From positions 8,132,001-8,196,000 of the forward strand of contig NC_051106.1 of assembly GCF_901709675.1 (NCBI RefSeq): a stretch of DNA of 64,000 bases. The letters are read 5' to 3'. Under the pieces are notes generated by a model. The model made no database searches. It was not told the DNA's origin and was given only the letters and a program-made list of their open reading frames with translations. Shown in pieces: positions 1 to 17,900 of this stretch. Each line of letters opens with the position of its first letter. Position 1 is the first letter of the stretch. The translations under genes and the position numbers were made by a program. The stretch is from Syngnathus acus. Taxonomy: Eukaryota > Chordata > Actinopteri > Syngnathiformes > Syngnathidae.

Positions 1-927
<927 letters not shown>

Positions 928-978
928 TCAGAGACGCTGGCCTAGGCATCTTCTAGTGCCGCTAGCTAGCCCCAGTCA

Positions 979-1007
979 GCCAAGCCAAGCCAAGCCAAGC
1001 CAAGCCG
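979..1007. repeat. (CAAGC)n pentanucleotide repeat near pcnx1 promoter
   Basis: Five perfect CAAGC units are followed by a degenerate sixth, about 120-150 bp upstream of the pcnx1 start codon. It is probably in the promoter or 5' UTR. Confidence 0.85.
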
Positions 1008-1632
1008 GAGAGCTCGGCTGCTGCTTTGATTCCTCCACTGGAGGACCGTGCTATCCCACCACGCCCTGCGAAAATGCTCTTCTTCGTGGTTTCCGCCGCG
1101 TTTTAGGCGAAGAAGAAACGCGAACAAGCAAACGCGTTTCAATTTTTGCACAAAATGTCGTCTTGATGTCATAATGTGGACTAAAACAAATGCGCAACAC
1201 TTGACGAAACTAGTAATTGTTTATCAACAAATGAAGCTACAAGTTGATAAAAATGTTTTGAGTTGGGACCATAAGTGAGAAATGTTGACATCTAGTGTTA
1301 CTTTTGTGTATTGCGGGTGAAAAGTGGCGACAGAAAATAAACAAACATTAGGGGGGAAAAAAACATTACAGAAAACACTACCAGAATATTTGATTGAAAA
1401 TGAACATGAACTTTTTTAGTATCATTTTAATATGGTGGTAACCCATTAACACTAAACTGAATCCATATGATATTCAACATCCATAAAATAACAATCGAAT
1501 GTAACAATCATAACATTATATTTTATGGGGAATTTGCGACTTTTCAATTGAAAACCCAATGATGACAAAACTGTCCAGTCAAAGCAATGTTTTAAATACA
1601 AATATGGAGCTATACCATAATAACATAACACA

Positions 1633-1638
1633 TTTATT
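1633..1638 (-). terminator. med6: Candidate med6 poly(A) signal
   Basis: TTTATT on the plus strand reads AATAAA on the minus strand, about 325 nt past the med6 stop codon. Only the hexamer supports it; the cleavage site is not visible. Confidence 0.35.
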
Positions 1639-1961
1639 ACACAAAAACACAGAAGCTTAGAAGTGAAATAAGCCGGGTTACGCGTTCCCACAGGAACTGA
1701 TGACGCACCATCATTCCTGCATGTATAAAAAAAGTCATGCGGGAATGAAACTGATCCTGCATGCAAAATGCTGATGTCATCAAAAAGATCATCAAACATC
1801 CGCTGCCCTCCCCCCCAAGTTCATTTTATCATCATTATTCAATAATGCTGTGTGTGAGGCATCCAAGTCCGACACGAGGACGACTTCCTCATCCTGATCA
1901 CATTGAGGTCAAGTAGCGGAAGACAAAGTCCTAACTGTTTTGTTCGATGTTGTAATTGCTG

Positions 1962-3639
1962 TCACTGGAGCCTCGCTCGCTTCTCGGGAGGCGGCTTGCT
2001 GGCTGGTGCGGCGGCGGTGGACTTAGCCGCTGGTTCCCTTTCCTCTTGTTTGACTGTTTCCGTGGGAGGTTCAGGCTCTTTTTTTACTTCCACTGTGACA
2101 CACATTTCAAAATATCTAAATATATATCAAATCAAACCACCTATTCGTTTCGGAATATTTTAATACAAATGATACGTTACCTGGAATGGGCTTCTCTCCA
2201 GGCTTTGGCTGGAATTTCAGAAAGAACAGATAATAAATACAGCGGTATACTGACTTAAACCAGACTTTGTGCTTGCTTCAAGTTTTTATCCTGCCCCACA
2301 TTACGAGTCCAAAGTACCTGGTAGAAGGTTGGCGGGAACTTTGACCTGAGGTCCAAAAGCAGAGTGTCCACACGATGTCTCTGGAACAGTGAACCCGGCT
2401 CCTCTTTCTTCTTGGACTTTGGCTTGTTTTTTTCTGTCAAAACAATTTTTATTCATATAAAGTCTTGTGACATATTCGCTCAAGTCCCTCTGACTAAAAA
2501 TGCTTCACCTCTCTCCTCCTGGTCTTTGAAGTGCCACCAGTATCCTTTTGAGGGATGGTAGCGACAGTAGGACATGGCTTCGTCAAAAGCAGACTGGATG
2601 CCGTGAACGGCGGAAAGCTGAAATGGTTAAAAAACAAGAAAGAATCGCAAAATATCGCCATTTAGTGATGATGACGTGCTAATTGCGTTGGTCCTGATTC
2701 TCACCGCTCTGGAGCTGATGACCGTGCTCAGATCCGGGGCCTGATAGACCACACCTATGATGATGTAGTAGTCAGCCAAGGGAATCACTGGTTAGCAGAA
2801 AACGAGATGAGAAGATGGTAGTCAGGTTAAAACATACAAAACTTACAAAATCCTTTCATTTGAAATTATAATAAATGTTCTTCTGGGACACGCGACGCTC
2901 ACCTTGCGTGGGTGACTGCCTCTGTTGCTTACGGATGATGTAGAGAATGGGCTCTTGCGCATGAAGAAGAATGTACTCCACTCCGACCATCTGACTGCAA
3001 AGTAAGTTCACGTCGTTCAGTCAACCGTCACCAACTTGCCCGTTTGTTCTCTAGTAGCACACACAAAGCTTTCTCAACATACTTGAGATGGTCCAGGCTC
3101 AGCCGTTGCATTTTCACCACCTCATTATTACAAGTGCGGTCATAGAAGGGGTTACTCCTCTCCGAGAAGTAATCAAGTACATTGCCAGGGTTGAGGATGG
3201 GCACCAAGCCGCTGTCCACCCAAGAGATGCCCAGCAGATTTTCTGCAAAGTCACAAATATACCATGACACATCTACATTTCCATTTGGAAACAGGTAAAT
3301 CAATCAGAAAATGCACCAGTGACGATTTTACGTTCGACGTAAATCTTATTAAAGAGCATAAGTAGCAGTCTTTAGTTATATTTACTGGTGAGCTGGTGAG
3401 AAAACTCTTGCCCCTTGTCTTCCATTCCATCAATGAAAATAAAAGCGCTGCTAATGCTAACCGCTAACACTAAAAGCCAAACAACTAACGAACGACAGAA
3501 AACACATATTTTCTTAACAATACTATTGAATTTGAGATTAAACACGTTCGCTCATCTATCATTGTCCGAAACACACGCGCCTGTGCACGATTTAATGAAA
3601 TTATTTCATTTCTCTACCTCTGAAATCCACCGACGCCAT
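1962..3639 (-). CDS. med6: Mediator complex subunit 6 (complete, 8 exons)
   Basis: MED6 is a head-module subunit of the Mediator complex, which links transcription factors to RNA polymerase II in the nucleus. Coding exons in transcript order: 3618-3639, 3083-3242, 2903-2994, 2705-2787, 2509-2617, 2318-2433, 2181-2208, 1962-2092. They sum to 741 nt, giving 246 aa, the same as human MED6. Exon 1 encodes only MASVDFR plus one base. Diagnostic stretches are [45 protein letters not shown] and [19 protein letters not shown], then a Lys/Glu/Pro-rich tail ending EKRARLQ. All junctions are GT/AG and phases agree. A downstream ATG at 3433 opens a short frame but does not match the family start. The gene is divergent from ttc9. 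Confidence 0.97.
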
Positions 3640-3646
3640 GACGTCA
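3639..3646. promoter_or_regulatory. med6: Palindromic CRE (TGACGTCA) abutting the med6 start codon
   Basis: A full 8-bp CREB/ATF palindrome shares one base with the med6 ATG (minus strand reads TGACGTCATGG). Further TGACG/TGACATCA half-sites lie at about 3665-3712. A position this close to the ATG suggests a very short 5' UTR or a downstream promoter element. Confidence 0.5.
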
Positions 3647-4753
3647 ATAGACGGTCGCATAAAGATGACGCAGGCAAGTCAAAATCTTGTCGCTGTATGA
3701 TGACATCAGAGGTCAGTGCCCACCCGTGGGTAATGAGGTCAAGAAACTTTTTTTTAGAGTAGCAACATAAAAAATGATGCCTCTCGTGGATGAGCTTGGT
3801 GTCAACAGGCCTGCAGACTATTTAAGGGATCCTTAAGGTTTACCTAGTCCCTGTGGGGTCCATTTTAGTGACCCTTGATTTAAGTGGAAGACACATCTGC
3901 TAACATACCCTTAAAAAACATGTACTTAGGCTGTTTTACAATTTGCACATTATCATAAAAATTGAATTCAAAGGGTTAAAAAAATAAAAATGAGCAGATG
4001 ACTATTTTTTTTTCCATGAGCAAGATTAAATGGTAGCAAAATCCAACAAGACAATAGCTGCTTTTGTACTGTAAAATGTCAACTAAACTCAATCAGTATT
4101 TCTCCACTTTCCAAATTATGTTTGCTTGACAACAGCCAACTATTTAAAGGCACGGTATCGTACGGAGACATGAAAACAGGCTTTATATAACAGCCGGCCG
4201 TATGTGCACTCATAATTTACAGCCCTCCCAGGCTTTCAAATGTGGTCAGGCGGGACTGTGGAATTTGAGCGACACACCCAAAACACAGCTGAGCTCACCA
4301 GCAACTGCCAGTGTGTGACAACAGCGACCCGACAGCTAGTAAGAAATACCAGTGTCCCTGCCATGGCTGTACATCAGGGGCTTGGGGGTGGCGACGGGAT
4401 TTACAAGCAGGGGCGGTTCTAGACCCCGGAGAAAAGGACCATGAAGCCCTTTCTCCTAAAAAGTAGGAATACAAGTACATAAAACCGAATTTGTATTATA
4501 ATGAAAAGATCTCCTCCCGATGAAAACCCAACTTGGGATCCCTTGGCTCCTTATTTATCAACCAATGGGCGCATGGTGCCTCACAAGGACGCGCACGTAA
4601 GCATGCGCGCGCACACCTTGAGTGCGCATCATCATCATCATCCAGCAGATTTGCCTTGCGCCAGAAGAGGACGCGCCATCTGCGGCAGCGAGGAGGAGAG
4701 GGAGGAGGGAAGAAGACCGAGGATGCAGTGAAGAATCACGTTTTTGAAGATCA
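3640..4753. other. Divergent intergenic region between med6 and ttc9
   Basis: About 1.1 kb separates the two start codons. It holds the med6 promoter (CRE and half-sites up to about 3720) and the ttc9 promoter and 5' UTR (GC-rich from about 4580). The middle is AT-rich and shows no exon-like sequence. Confidence 0.6.
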
Positions 4754-6056
<1,303 letters not shown>

Positions 6057-7472
6057 AAAAAAAACAGAAGACGACCACAGATGACTTTTCCAACTCAGCG
6101 CCACTTCCTGTCCCGCCCCTCACTTGTGTGCCGCCCGGACTTGTCATTGTATAGCAGTAAGGAATGTTCCCATGGGACTTCAAACGCTGCCCGTGCACTT
6201 GTGAAAGGTTGAAGATGATTTGGTTTTGCAATCACTGCCAGTCCAAACACACAAAAAAAAAAAATGCATATCGGAGTTTGGAGTGTTTGTTTTGAATTCC
6301 AGCTTCCCTCCTTCTCTCTCTCTCTCTCGCACGACAGCATCTCAAAATGGAGGAGATGAGTAACAAGCGAGCGCTGACTTTTTGGTCTGGTGCGTTTGAG
6401 GAAAATGCATGTCGTTTGGATGGGCAGTACACAAAAAAGAAAGCACACCATTGCCACTAAGATACATATCATAGATACGTGTACAAAAAAAAAAAATATT
6501 GGTGATGCGCACCCAAAACAAAGCACTTGTCAGCGTATTTAATCTAAGTACACACTGTTTTTTTTTTTGGATGTAAAATGTTGTGGTTGTTTGTATTGTG
6601 ATGCTGCCATAGCAGTGCAAGTGGATCAACTCATTGATGATTTGTTATTTTTATGATTATTTATACTTTCAAATGCAAATATTGACGAGAGCAAATGTGT
6701 AAATAAAATAAACACCTCAACCATACACGGCTTCAATACTGATTGATTAAAGAAGATATTTATCGTATCTTTACCCGAGTAATTCCCTTTTTTCCTGAGT
6801 TAAAAATAAGAGAAGGAGATGATGGTGAAATGAGTTGAATTGTGTTTTTAATGGTGTCGGACTCCACCCGCTCTTGGCACGCTTGTTTTGCATCCTTTTA
6901 CATCCAGCGTTTGATTTTTGTCTTTACGTTACGCGCTATAGCAGACTTTGTATGGCGCAAAAAATGTGAAATAAGCAACGAATGGGTGAAATAAAAAGAA
7001 CAGCAGAAATGGAGGATTATAGTTTTTCCCTCGTTTACCTTGAGTTATTGCAATTGCATAATACATAAATAAATAAATAAATTACATAATTGCAATCATT
7101 TATAAATAAATAACTTTGAAAGCAAAATACCGAAAAGGGTTTTTACAAAAATGACTGCATTCGTACTGCGGTCAAAAAGGAAGGCAAATACAAACATCAG
7201 CCGCAATAACTAATTGTGAGTGAGCCACACGAGCATTTGAAGGCTCCTCATATGATGTCATGGATGATACACGAAGCGGAATACGTAGACAAAATCCTAA
7301 TGGACGTTTCCTTTAAGTCGGATGCAAACAAGCCGCTGCTGCTTTCGAGTAAATGGTGCAGTCGTGAAGTGTCAGCCAACAAGTAGTGAGCGTGTACTTA
7401 CATTCATGATGCTTTTTTTTTGGGGGGGGGGGGGTGCTTATCGTGATGTGGGGAACGATTGGGAAAATGTCA
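6057..7472. other. Tail-to-tail 3' UTRs of ttc9 (+) and map3k9 (-)
   Basis: The ttc9 3' UTR runs rightward to a poly(A) signal at 6702. The map3k9 3' UTR runs leftward from 7473. A minus-strand ATTAAA (complement of 6847-6852) is a possible map3k9 signal. Short A/T homopolymers, a (CT)n run at about 6314-6330 and an AAAT repeat near 7065-7082 are the only repeats seen. Confidence 0.6.
6702..6707 (+). terminator. ttc9: ttc9 poly(A) signal AATAAA
   Basis: AATAAA (overlapping a second one) lies about 645 nt past the ttc9 stop, in an AT-rich context and on the correct strand. Confidence 0.65.
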
Positions 7473-12401
<4,929 letters not shown>

Positions 12402-12720
12402 GGAGGCGGTCCATGGGACGGCCCGCAGCCCAGCGGCAGGCGCATTCACCTGGCGACCCGCTAGCTAGCTAGTTTAAGTCGCGGTTAATCCCGCGCGCGA
12501 TCTGCAGCTCACGCGGCCGAGCTGCATTGTGGGTAATATGGCCTCATCATGATTTGTGGCGCCAGTCACATAAAACCACACGAAAATATCACAATCAGCG
12601 CGAGCTGCGAGCAGCGCATCTTCCGCGTCAAAATGCCAATCTGTCCTCCTATTGGTGCGCGTGCGCGTCACTCAGCCGCTTGGACCCGCCCTATAACACG
12701 ACGTGACGTCACAGACGGGC
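12402..12720 (-). promoter_or_regulatory. map3k9: map3k9 5' UTR and GC-rich promoter with CRE and CCAAT boxes
   Basis: This is a CpG-rich stretch directly upstream of map3k9. It holds a full TGACGTCA at 12704-12711, a minus-strand CCAAT (ATTGG at 12651-12655) and a plus-strand GCCAAT at about 12634-12639. The transcription start cannot be placed from sequence alone. Confidence 0.5.
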
Positions 12721-12965
12721 CCTTTACTGTCCATAGCAAAAATCACATGAATTATTCATCTTACTGGAAAACTTCAGAACAATAAGTGTACAATAAATAT
12801 TATCACGATTTAAATAGTTTTCAATTGAAGTAGATTTTTTTAGAGCTCTCAATTTGATCATTTAAAAACAAAACAACCTAAGATTTGGTTGGTTGTCTAC
12901 TCTATGAAAACAAAATATGATGAAAAAGAAGAATTTGCATGTTTCTTGTGAACCAGAAAGCTGAT

Positions 12966-12971
12966 TTTATT
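12966..12971 (-). terminator. slc8a3: Candidate slc8a3 poly(A) signal
   Basis: TTTATT on the plus strand gives AATAAA on the minus strand, 2.0 kb past the slc8a3 stop and about 565 bp before the map3k9 start codon. Closer TTTATT hexamers also exist (for example near 14139), so shorter 3' UTRs are possible. Confidence 0.4.
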
Positions 12972-13640
12972 CCACAGTAGAGAACAAAAGAAAACAGTTA
13001 GAATCTCAAAAAACACTTTGGAAAATTCATATTTTTTCCCCATTTTTTTTCCTTTGAAATTTGACATCTCATAGCAGGCCCGGGAGAACTTTTAAAATGT
13101 AACCTCCCCCGACCCCAAACATCGCGCCTTTTACAAAAGACCATAAAAGTGAAACACTCACAAAGTCCAGTGAGGTCTCTACAAAGTCACGTGACTGATT
13201 TTGCGCATTAAAAAAAAAATAGTCCACCACATACCCTGGCACAGATTTTAAAAACACAAATGAGTCAAGGCAGAGAGGAAAAACGCCAATGTTGTCGGTT
13301 TAAGTGACATAGAAAGAGAAACAAACAAAAAAGATCAAATGTGGCTCAAGAAGTGCGTGAAAAGGTCCTTTTTTTCATGTATATGTACAGAAGCTTTTCC
13401 AATTAAAAAGAGGAAGAGAAGAAATAAAACAAACTGCCTCAAAGTAGACAAACTGTGTCACTGTTTTTTTTTATCCATATTTATCTTGTTTACAGTGGAA
13501 CCTTCAAAGTTTGTACTCTCTGATTTTGCTTTTTCTTTGGTATTACAGTTTGAGCCTGGAGCGACATTTGACTTTATTAATGATTTCAGTGTTTTTTGGG
13601 GGGGTTCAAATATATATTTAGCCGATTCTGCTTGGGTGAA

Positions 13641-13883
13641 AGGTACTTAGTGGTGTTACAGTAATGACGTTCCCTTCTGCTCTTTTTATAATACAAAACA
13701 AGTGATACAATTATGTGAAGATATTAAAAGAGTAAGAAATTAAATAGTATTCATAAATATTAAGGTACTGGATAAGACCTGGTGTTCGTACAGTAGTGAT
13801 ATTACCTTCCATAAAATAAAAGGTAAGGTATTGTCGTGGTGTTACAGTAGTGGGATTATAACAGTAGTGCTGTTACGTTCCAG
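13641..13883. repeat. Degenerate direct repeats in the slc8a3 3' UTR region
   Basis: A unit like GGTGTTACAGTAGTG, preceded by AGGTA and followed by a TTCC-ending tail, recurs at about 13652, 13781 and 13838, with a partial copy at about 13860. The spacing is uneven, which suggests an old diverged tandem array. Confidence 0.5.
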
Positions 13884-14876
13884 ACTTTTTAAAATATAAA
13901 TAAAAAACGTTGAATATTTAATAAATGGTAACTTTATCAAATTATTTCAAAATCATTGTACAAAATAAAATATTAAGTATTTGTAAGATACCGGATGATT
14001 ATTGATGTTGTCTTCCTATTAAAATTAAATAAATAAACAACAATAACATTTAAATAAATTATTATTTGTTGAAGTAGTTTTCTCTTTTTTTTTTTTTTTT
14101 ACTCTACACGAAATGACGTGTGCGGGGAAGGGCACGCTCTTTATTTTTCAGCTTAGTTGCTGCCCTTAAGTGGCAAAAAAAAGAATGCAGCTTTTAAAAA
14201 TAGTTTTTAAAAAGGGGCCATTTTCACATGTTCTTGCTTGCAAAGTGCTTCACACATCAAAGTCGACAGCAAAGTGCAATGGAAGGAAAAAGTAGAAAAA
14301 TACTTCTCTGAATGTATCCACTGTATCTCTGCAGCAATTATTTTTCATTATTCTTTTTGATTGAAAACTTGTGAGCGGGTGCTATGAGACCGAGATATGT
14401 ATTTGACTCATTCGTGACTAAAACAGCTATGTGTGACCTTCAAAAACATCAAGACACAGTTCCAGGATGTTGTCTTATCCCTCGCTCTTTTCGTGAGTGC
14501 ACTTGAATGCTGAAAATATACAAGACATAAGGAAATATTATTTAAGAGCGATATAGAGAGTGGAAGTCATGTTCAATAACTGTCTGTGGTTGTGATTTCT
14601 CCCAAAAAAAAAGTCCATACTTCATCTGTTGTTTGGTTCCTTTTGTCACGTTTTGATCGTCAAAAATACTTTTCTTTACAAAGAAAGAAAAAAAAAAAGT
14701 CGCTCCTGGTCAGGTTGTTGCGAAAAATAGACTCTCCAGTTGTATAAGACTGCAGTCGCCTCCTTGCGGTGGAATGCTGGACCCCGTTCCTTGGCATCTT
14801 CTGGGCAATCCCCTTGGAGGTCCGCGCAGGGCGGGCAGCACCGCCTTCCGTGTGAGCCCAGCGGAAGGGCTTGAAG

Positions 14877-14877
<1 letters not shown>

Positions 14878-14908
<31 letters not shown>
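14878..14908. repeat. 31-bp poly(G)/poly(C) homopolymer
   Basis: This is an uninterrupted run of 31 G on the plus strand (poly-C in the slc8a3 mRNA), about 80 nt past the stop codon. The exact length may be an assembly or sequencing estimate. Confidence 0.9.
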
Positions 14909-14909
<1 letters not shown>

Positions 14910-14985
14910 AGTGGCGGGAAAAACGAGGGGTGAGGAGTGGGGGTGGTAGAAGTCTCTCCTGGTCCTTTTCGGGAGAAGTCCCCGT

Positions 14986-17900
14986 CTAAAAACCTTCTAT
15001 ATGACAGTAGGCCTCCAGGCTCGAGAAGAGGATGTAAAGGAACCACAAGCTGAATAAGAAACCCGACGTGGCCAGTCTGTGCCCGCGGGGCCCGCCCAGC
15101 TCGCCCCCGATGTGCGCCCGCCGCCGGTACAGCAGCGCCGTGATGGCCAGGAAGGCAAAGATGGTGAAGAGCGTGACGGAGAAGGCCAGCGAGCCGGCTT
15201 CCACCACAAAGGGCTTGCCCTTGTTGTGCCAGTAGATGGCGGCCACCGACCACGCCAGGCCGATGCCCAGGAACACGTTGACGGCGTTGCTGCCCGTCAC
15301 GTTGCCGATGGCGGCGTCGGCGTACGTGTCCTGCACCGCCGCCACCTTGCTGGCAAACGTGTCTGTGGACAGAGAAGGGGGATTTTGAAAAAAATATTTA
15401 TGCGTAGCTAGCTAGCTCACTAGCTCAATCAGATCTTGACAATCCACATTGTCCAAGTATCCTGACCTGGCACGGAGGTCCCAAGCGCCACAAAGACGAC
15501 GGCGGTGACCGAGTCCTTGAGGCCGATGGTGCAGCCGAAATGCGACGCCAGGTCGCCGATGACGGCCGTGAGCAGGCCGATGATGACGATGGACACAAAG
15601 AAGCACGCCCAGCCGTTCAGGTATTCGGTGGGCGGCACGCAGGCGAACAGAACCTTCCAGAACACGGTCAGGAAGTGCATGACGTAGTCGAAGCAGGACG
15701 GCAGGCGTTCCTCGCCCGCGTCGTCTTCGTCCTCGTCTGGAAATGGGAATAGAAAGAGAACATTTGACGATCAAAGTTATCAGTGTCCCAAAACGTTTGC
15801 TTGCCATCTCAGTGTAAAAGAAAAAGATCACCTCAGAACTTCCTAAGGTGGAAAAAGCAGAGCGAGTGAGCTGTGCGCTTATTCAAAGTGTCAGGCCTCG
15901 GAGGACCTTTTCCGGCCCGTAAAAGAAAATCACGCAAAGCGCCGCTGGATTGAATATTTCATGGCGAGAGTGACGATCCGCCGCCGCCGCCGCCGCCGCC
16001 GCTGCCTCTATGCATCATCTGATGAATGAATTTTCTTTTTTTTTTTTTTTTCCTCTCTCTGCTGTCCGCAAGCGGGCGTCCGGTACTCTTCACTCGAATT
16101 CCAATGCATACATTTGAAGCAGAGGCGAGATGTTTTGATGCATAAGAATAGATATCAGTTCCCCGTTGGATGAAAATATTTGCGACACTTCCACAAGGTG
16201 CAACATGAGAGGTGTTTGAAGAAAAAGATGAAAAGGAAATCAAAGATTTAAAATGAGCAAAGCTGACTAAATTTTCTTGCCTTACCTGCGCTGACGGTGA
16301 TAGCCTCCATGAACTGCTCTCTCCATGAATTGGTGCCCACCACCAGAGCCAGGTTGGTCTTCTTGATCAGCTTGTCCACGGTGCTCTGTCATCACAACAA
16401 GCGCATCAGACACAGTGACCACAAGGTGGCAGCAGCGCCTTTAACGCATTCAAAGCAGCGTCACACTACACAGTACAATGATTAGCTTGAAATTGTTCCG
16501 TGACCAGACTGGAAATTCAAACCACTTTATCTTTTCATATTGACAAGAATATAAATGTAATTATTATGAGATAGTCTTAAGTTCTCTGCCGCCCTCTAGT
16601 GGTCAAACGCCTGAAGCTCATTTGTCAAGGCACCACTGCAATAATAGAAGTTACGTTCCCTTCCTTCCTCACCTTAAACTCATAAGATTCTTCAATGATG
16701 ACCTCCATCTTGGCGTGCTCGCCCAAAACAGGCTTGCCCATTTCGGCAATGCGTTTGGCTTCCTCCTCATCCGATGTGAACTTCCTGTCTGGAACGTCTG
16801 CACAGACAAAGGGAGAAATTTAACATTTTATGGGTGGGGGGGGGCAATTAAATTAACTCATTCAGTGCCATTGACGAGAATAGACCTCAAACATAACTTA
16901 TGTACTATTAAAAACCAGAACTTTCTGGAGTCTAAAAATAAAAGGCCTGTGGTGGTGCTGAAGCGTGGACATGTGGATGCAGAGGCGGCTCAAGAAGGCA
17001 GCGCGGCGCCTGCCTGCCCGCCTGCCTGCATGTGAGAAGTTCCCAGGATGCAACACGCCTGCCGAGGCAGACACCTTGTCATCGTGCCGCTCTTTGCTGA
17101 CAACACGCCTCTCGGCATTAAATATTAACAACGACGCCATTAAAGATCACAGCCGAGTGCTCCTCCACTGACACGCGCACACGTGGAAATCAATTACACA
17201 GCGTGCATGCTCGTGTTTTGTTTAAAATTCATCATCATCCCCTTTAAACTCCAGCCTGCTCTCATGGCAAAAAAAAAATAAAAATTAAAAATTTGTAGCA
17301 ATCTCTGCGTTGTATGACAGCAGTTTGTTTGGTCAGATTTGACTTTGTGACTTCATTGTTACCGGTTTTAATGACATGCACACACACACACACAGATGCA
17401 TGATGGGGAACTTACCGTTGGCAAGCAGCATGGCTGCAGAGGACGAGAGGTGAAGATGAGGAAGATGACAGGAGGAGGAAAAAGAAACGGATGAGTGAAG
17501 GAAGTGGAAGAAGAAAAAAATGAAGAAGACGGAGAGTAGCAGTGGAATGTGAGAGTATTTTTCAAAATGATTCATGTTTGTCCTCGAGCCACGATAAATA
17601 ATTCTTGAAATTTAAACAAATTATTAAAAAAAGAAAATGATGAATTGAACACTGCAAATTAGCATTTACTGACTTGATCTTTGGTAATATTTGGAAAAAT
17701 CATTCAAGGCCGCAATGATGCAAAAGGACATTGATTTGAAGCTAGCAGGACAAAAACATACAAACACACACACACATTCATCCATATCAGTGTTGCTCAT
17801 AAAAGTTGCCTCACCCCCGAGCAACTTTTGAAATGATGACCCCGCCCCTGGGAGTCTGGGCCGAGCACATTTCTCCGTCTTCGAAGTAGCCTTGCTCGAG

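Larger units (their letters stand above)
12972..14985 (-). other. slc8a3: Probable slc8a3 3' UTR
   Basis: The region between the slc8a3 stop and the next gene is AT-rich with no coding exons. It contains a 31-bp G/C homopolymer near the stop codon and degenerate direct repeats at 13641-13883. The extent is inferred from the candidate poly(A) signal. Confidence 0.5.

Noticed and set aside
1452-1799. 115-codon minus-strand frame between pcnx1 and med6
   Set aside because: AT-rich sequence with no recognisable domain or splice support; probably med6 3' UTR or spacer.
3251-3433. Alternative med6 start at 3433 (MMEWKTRG...)
   Set aside because: The short exon at 3618-3639 encodes MASVDFR, matches the family N-terminus, has a proper donor and gives exactly 246 aa.
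14660-15253. 197-codon minus-strand frame at the slc8a3 3' end
   Set aside because: Shifted frame across the last slc8a3 exon and the poly-C tract; the true frame ends at 14986 with the family C-terminus.
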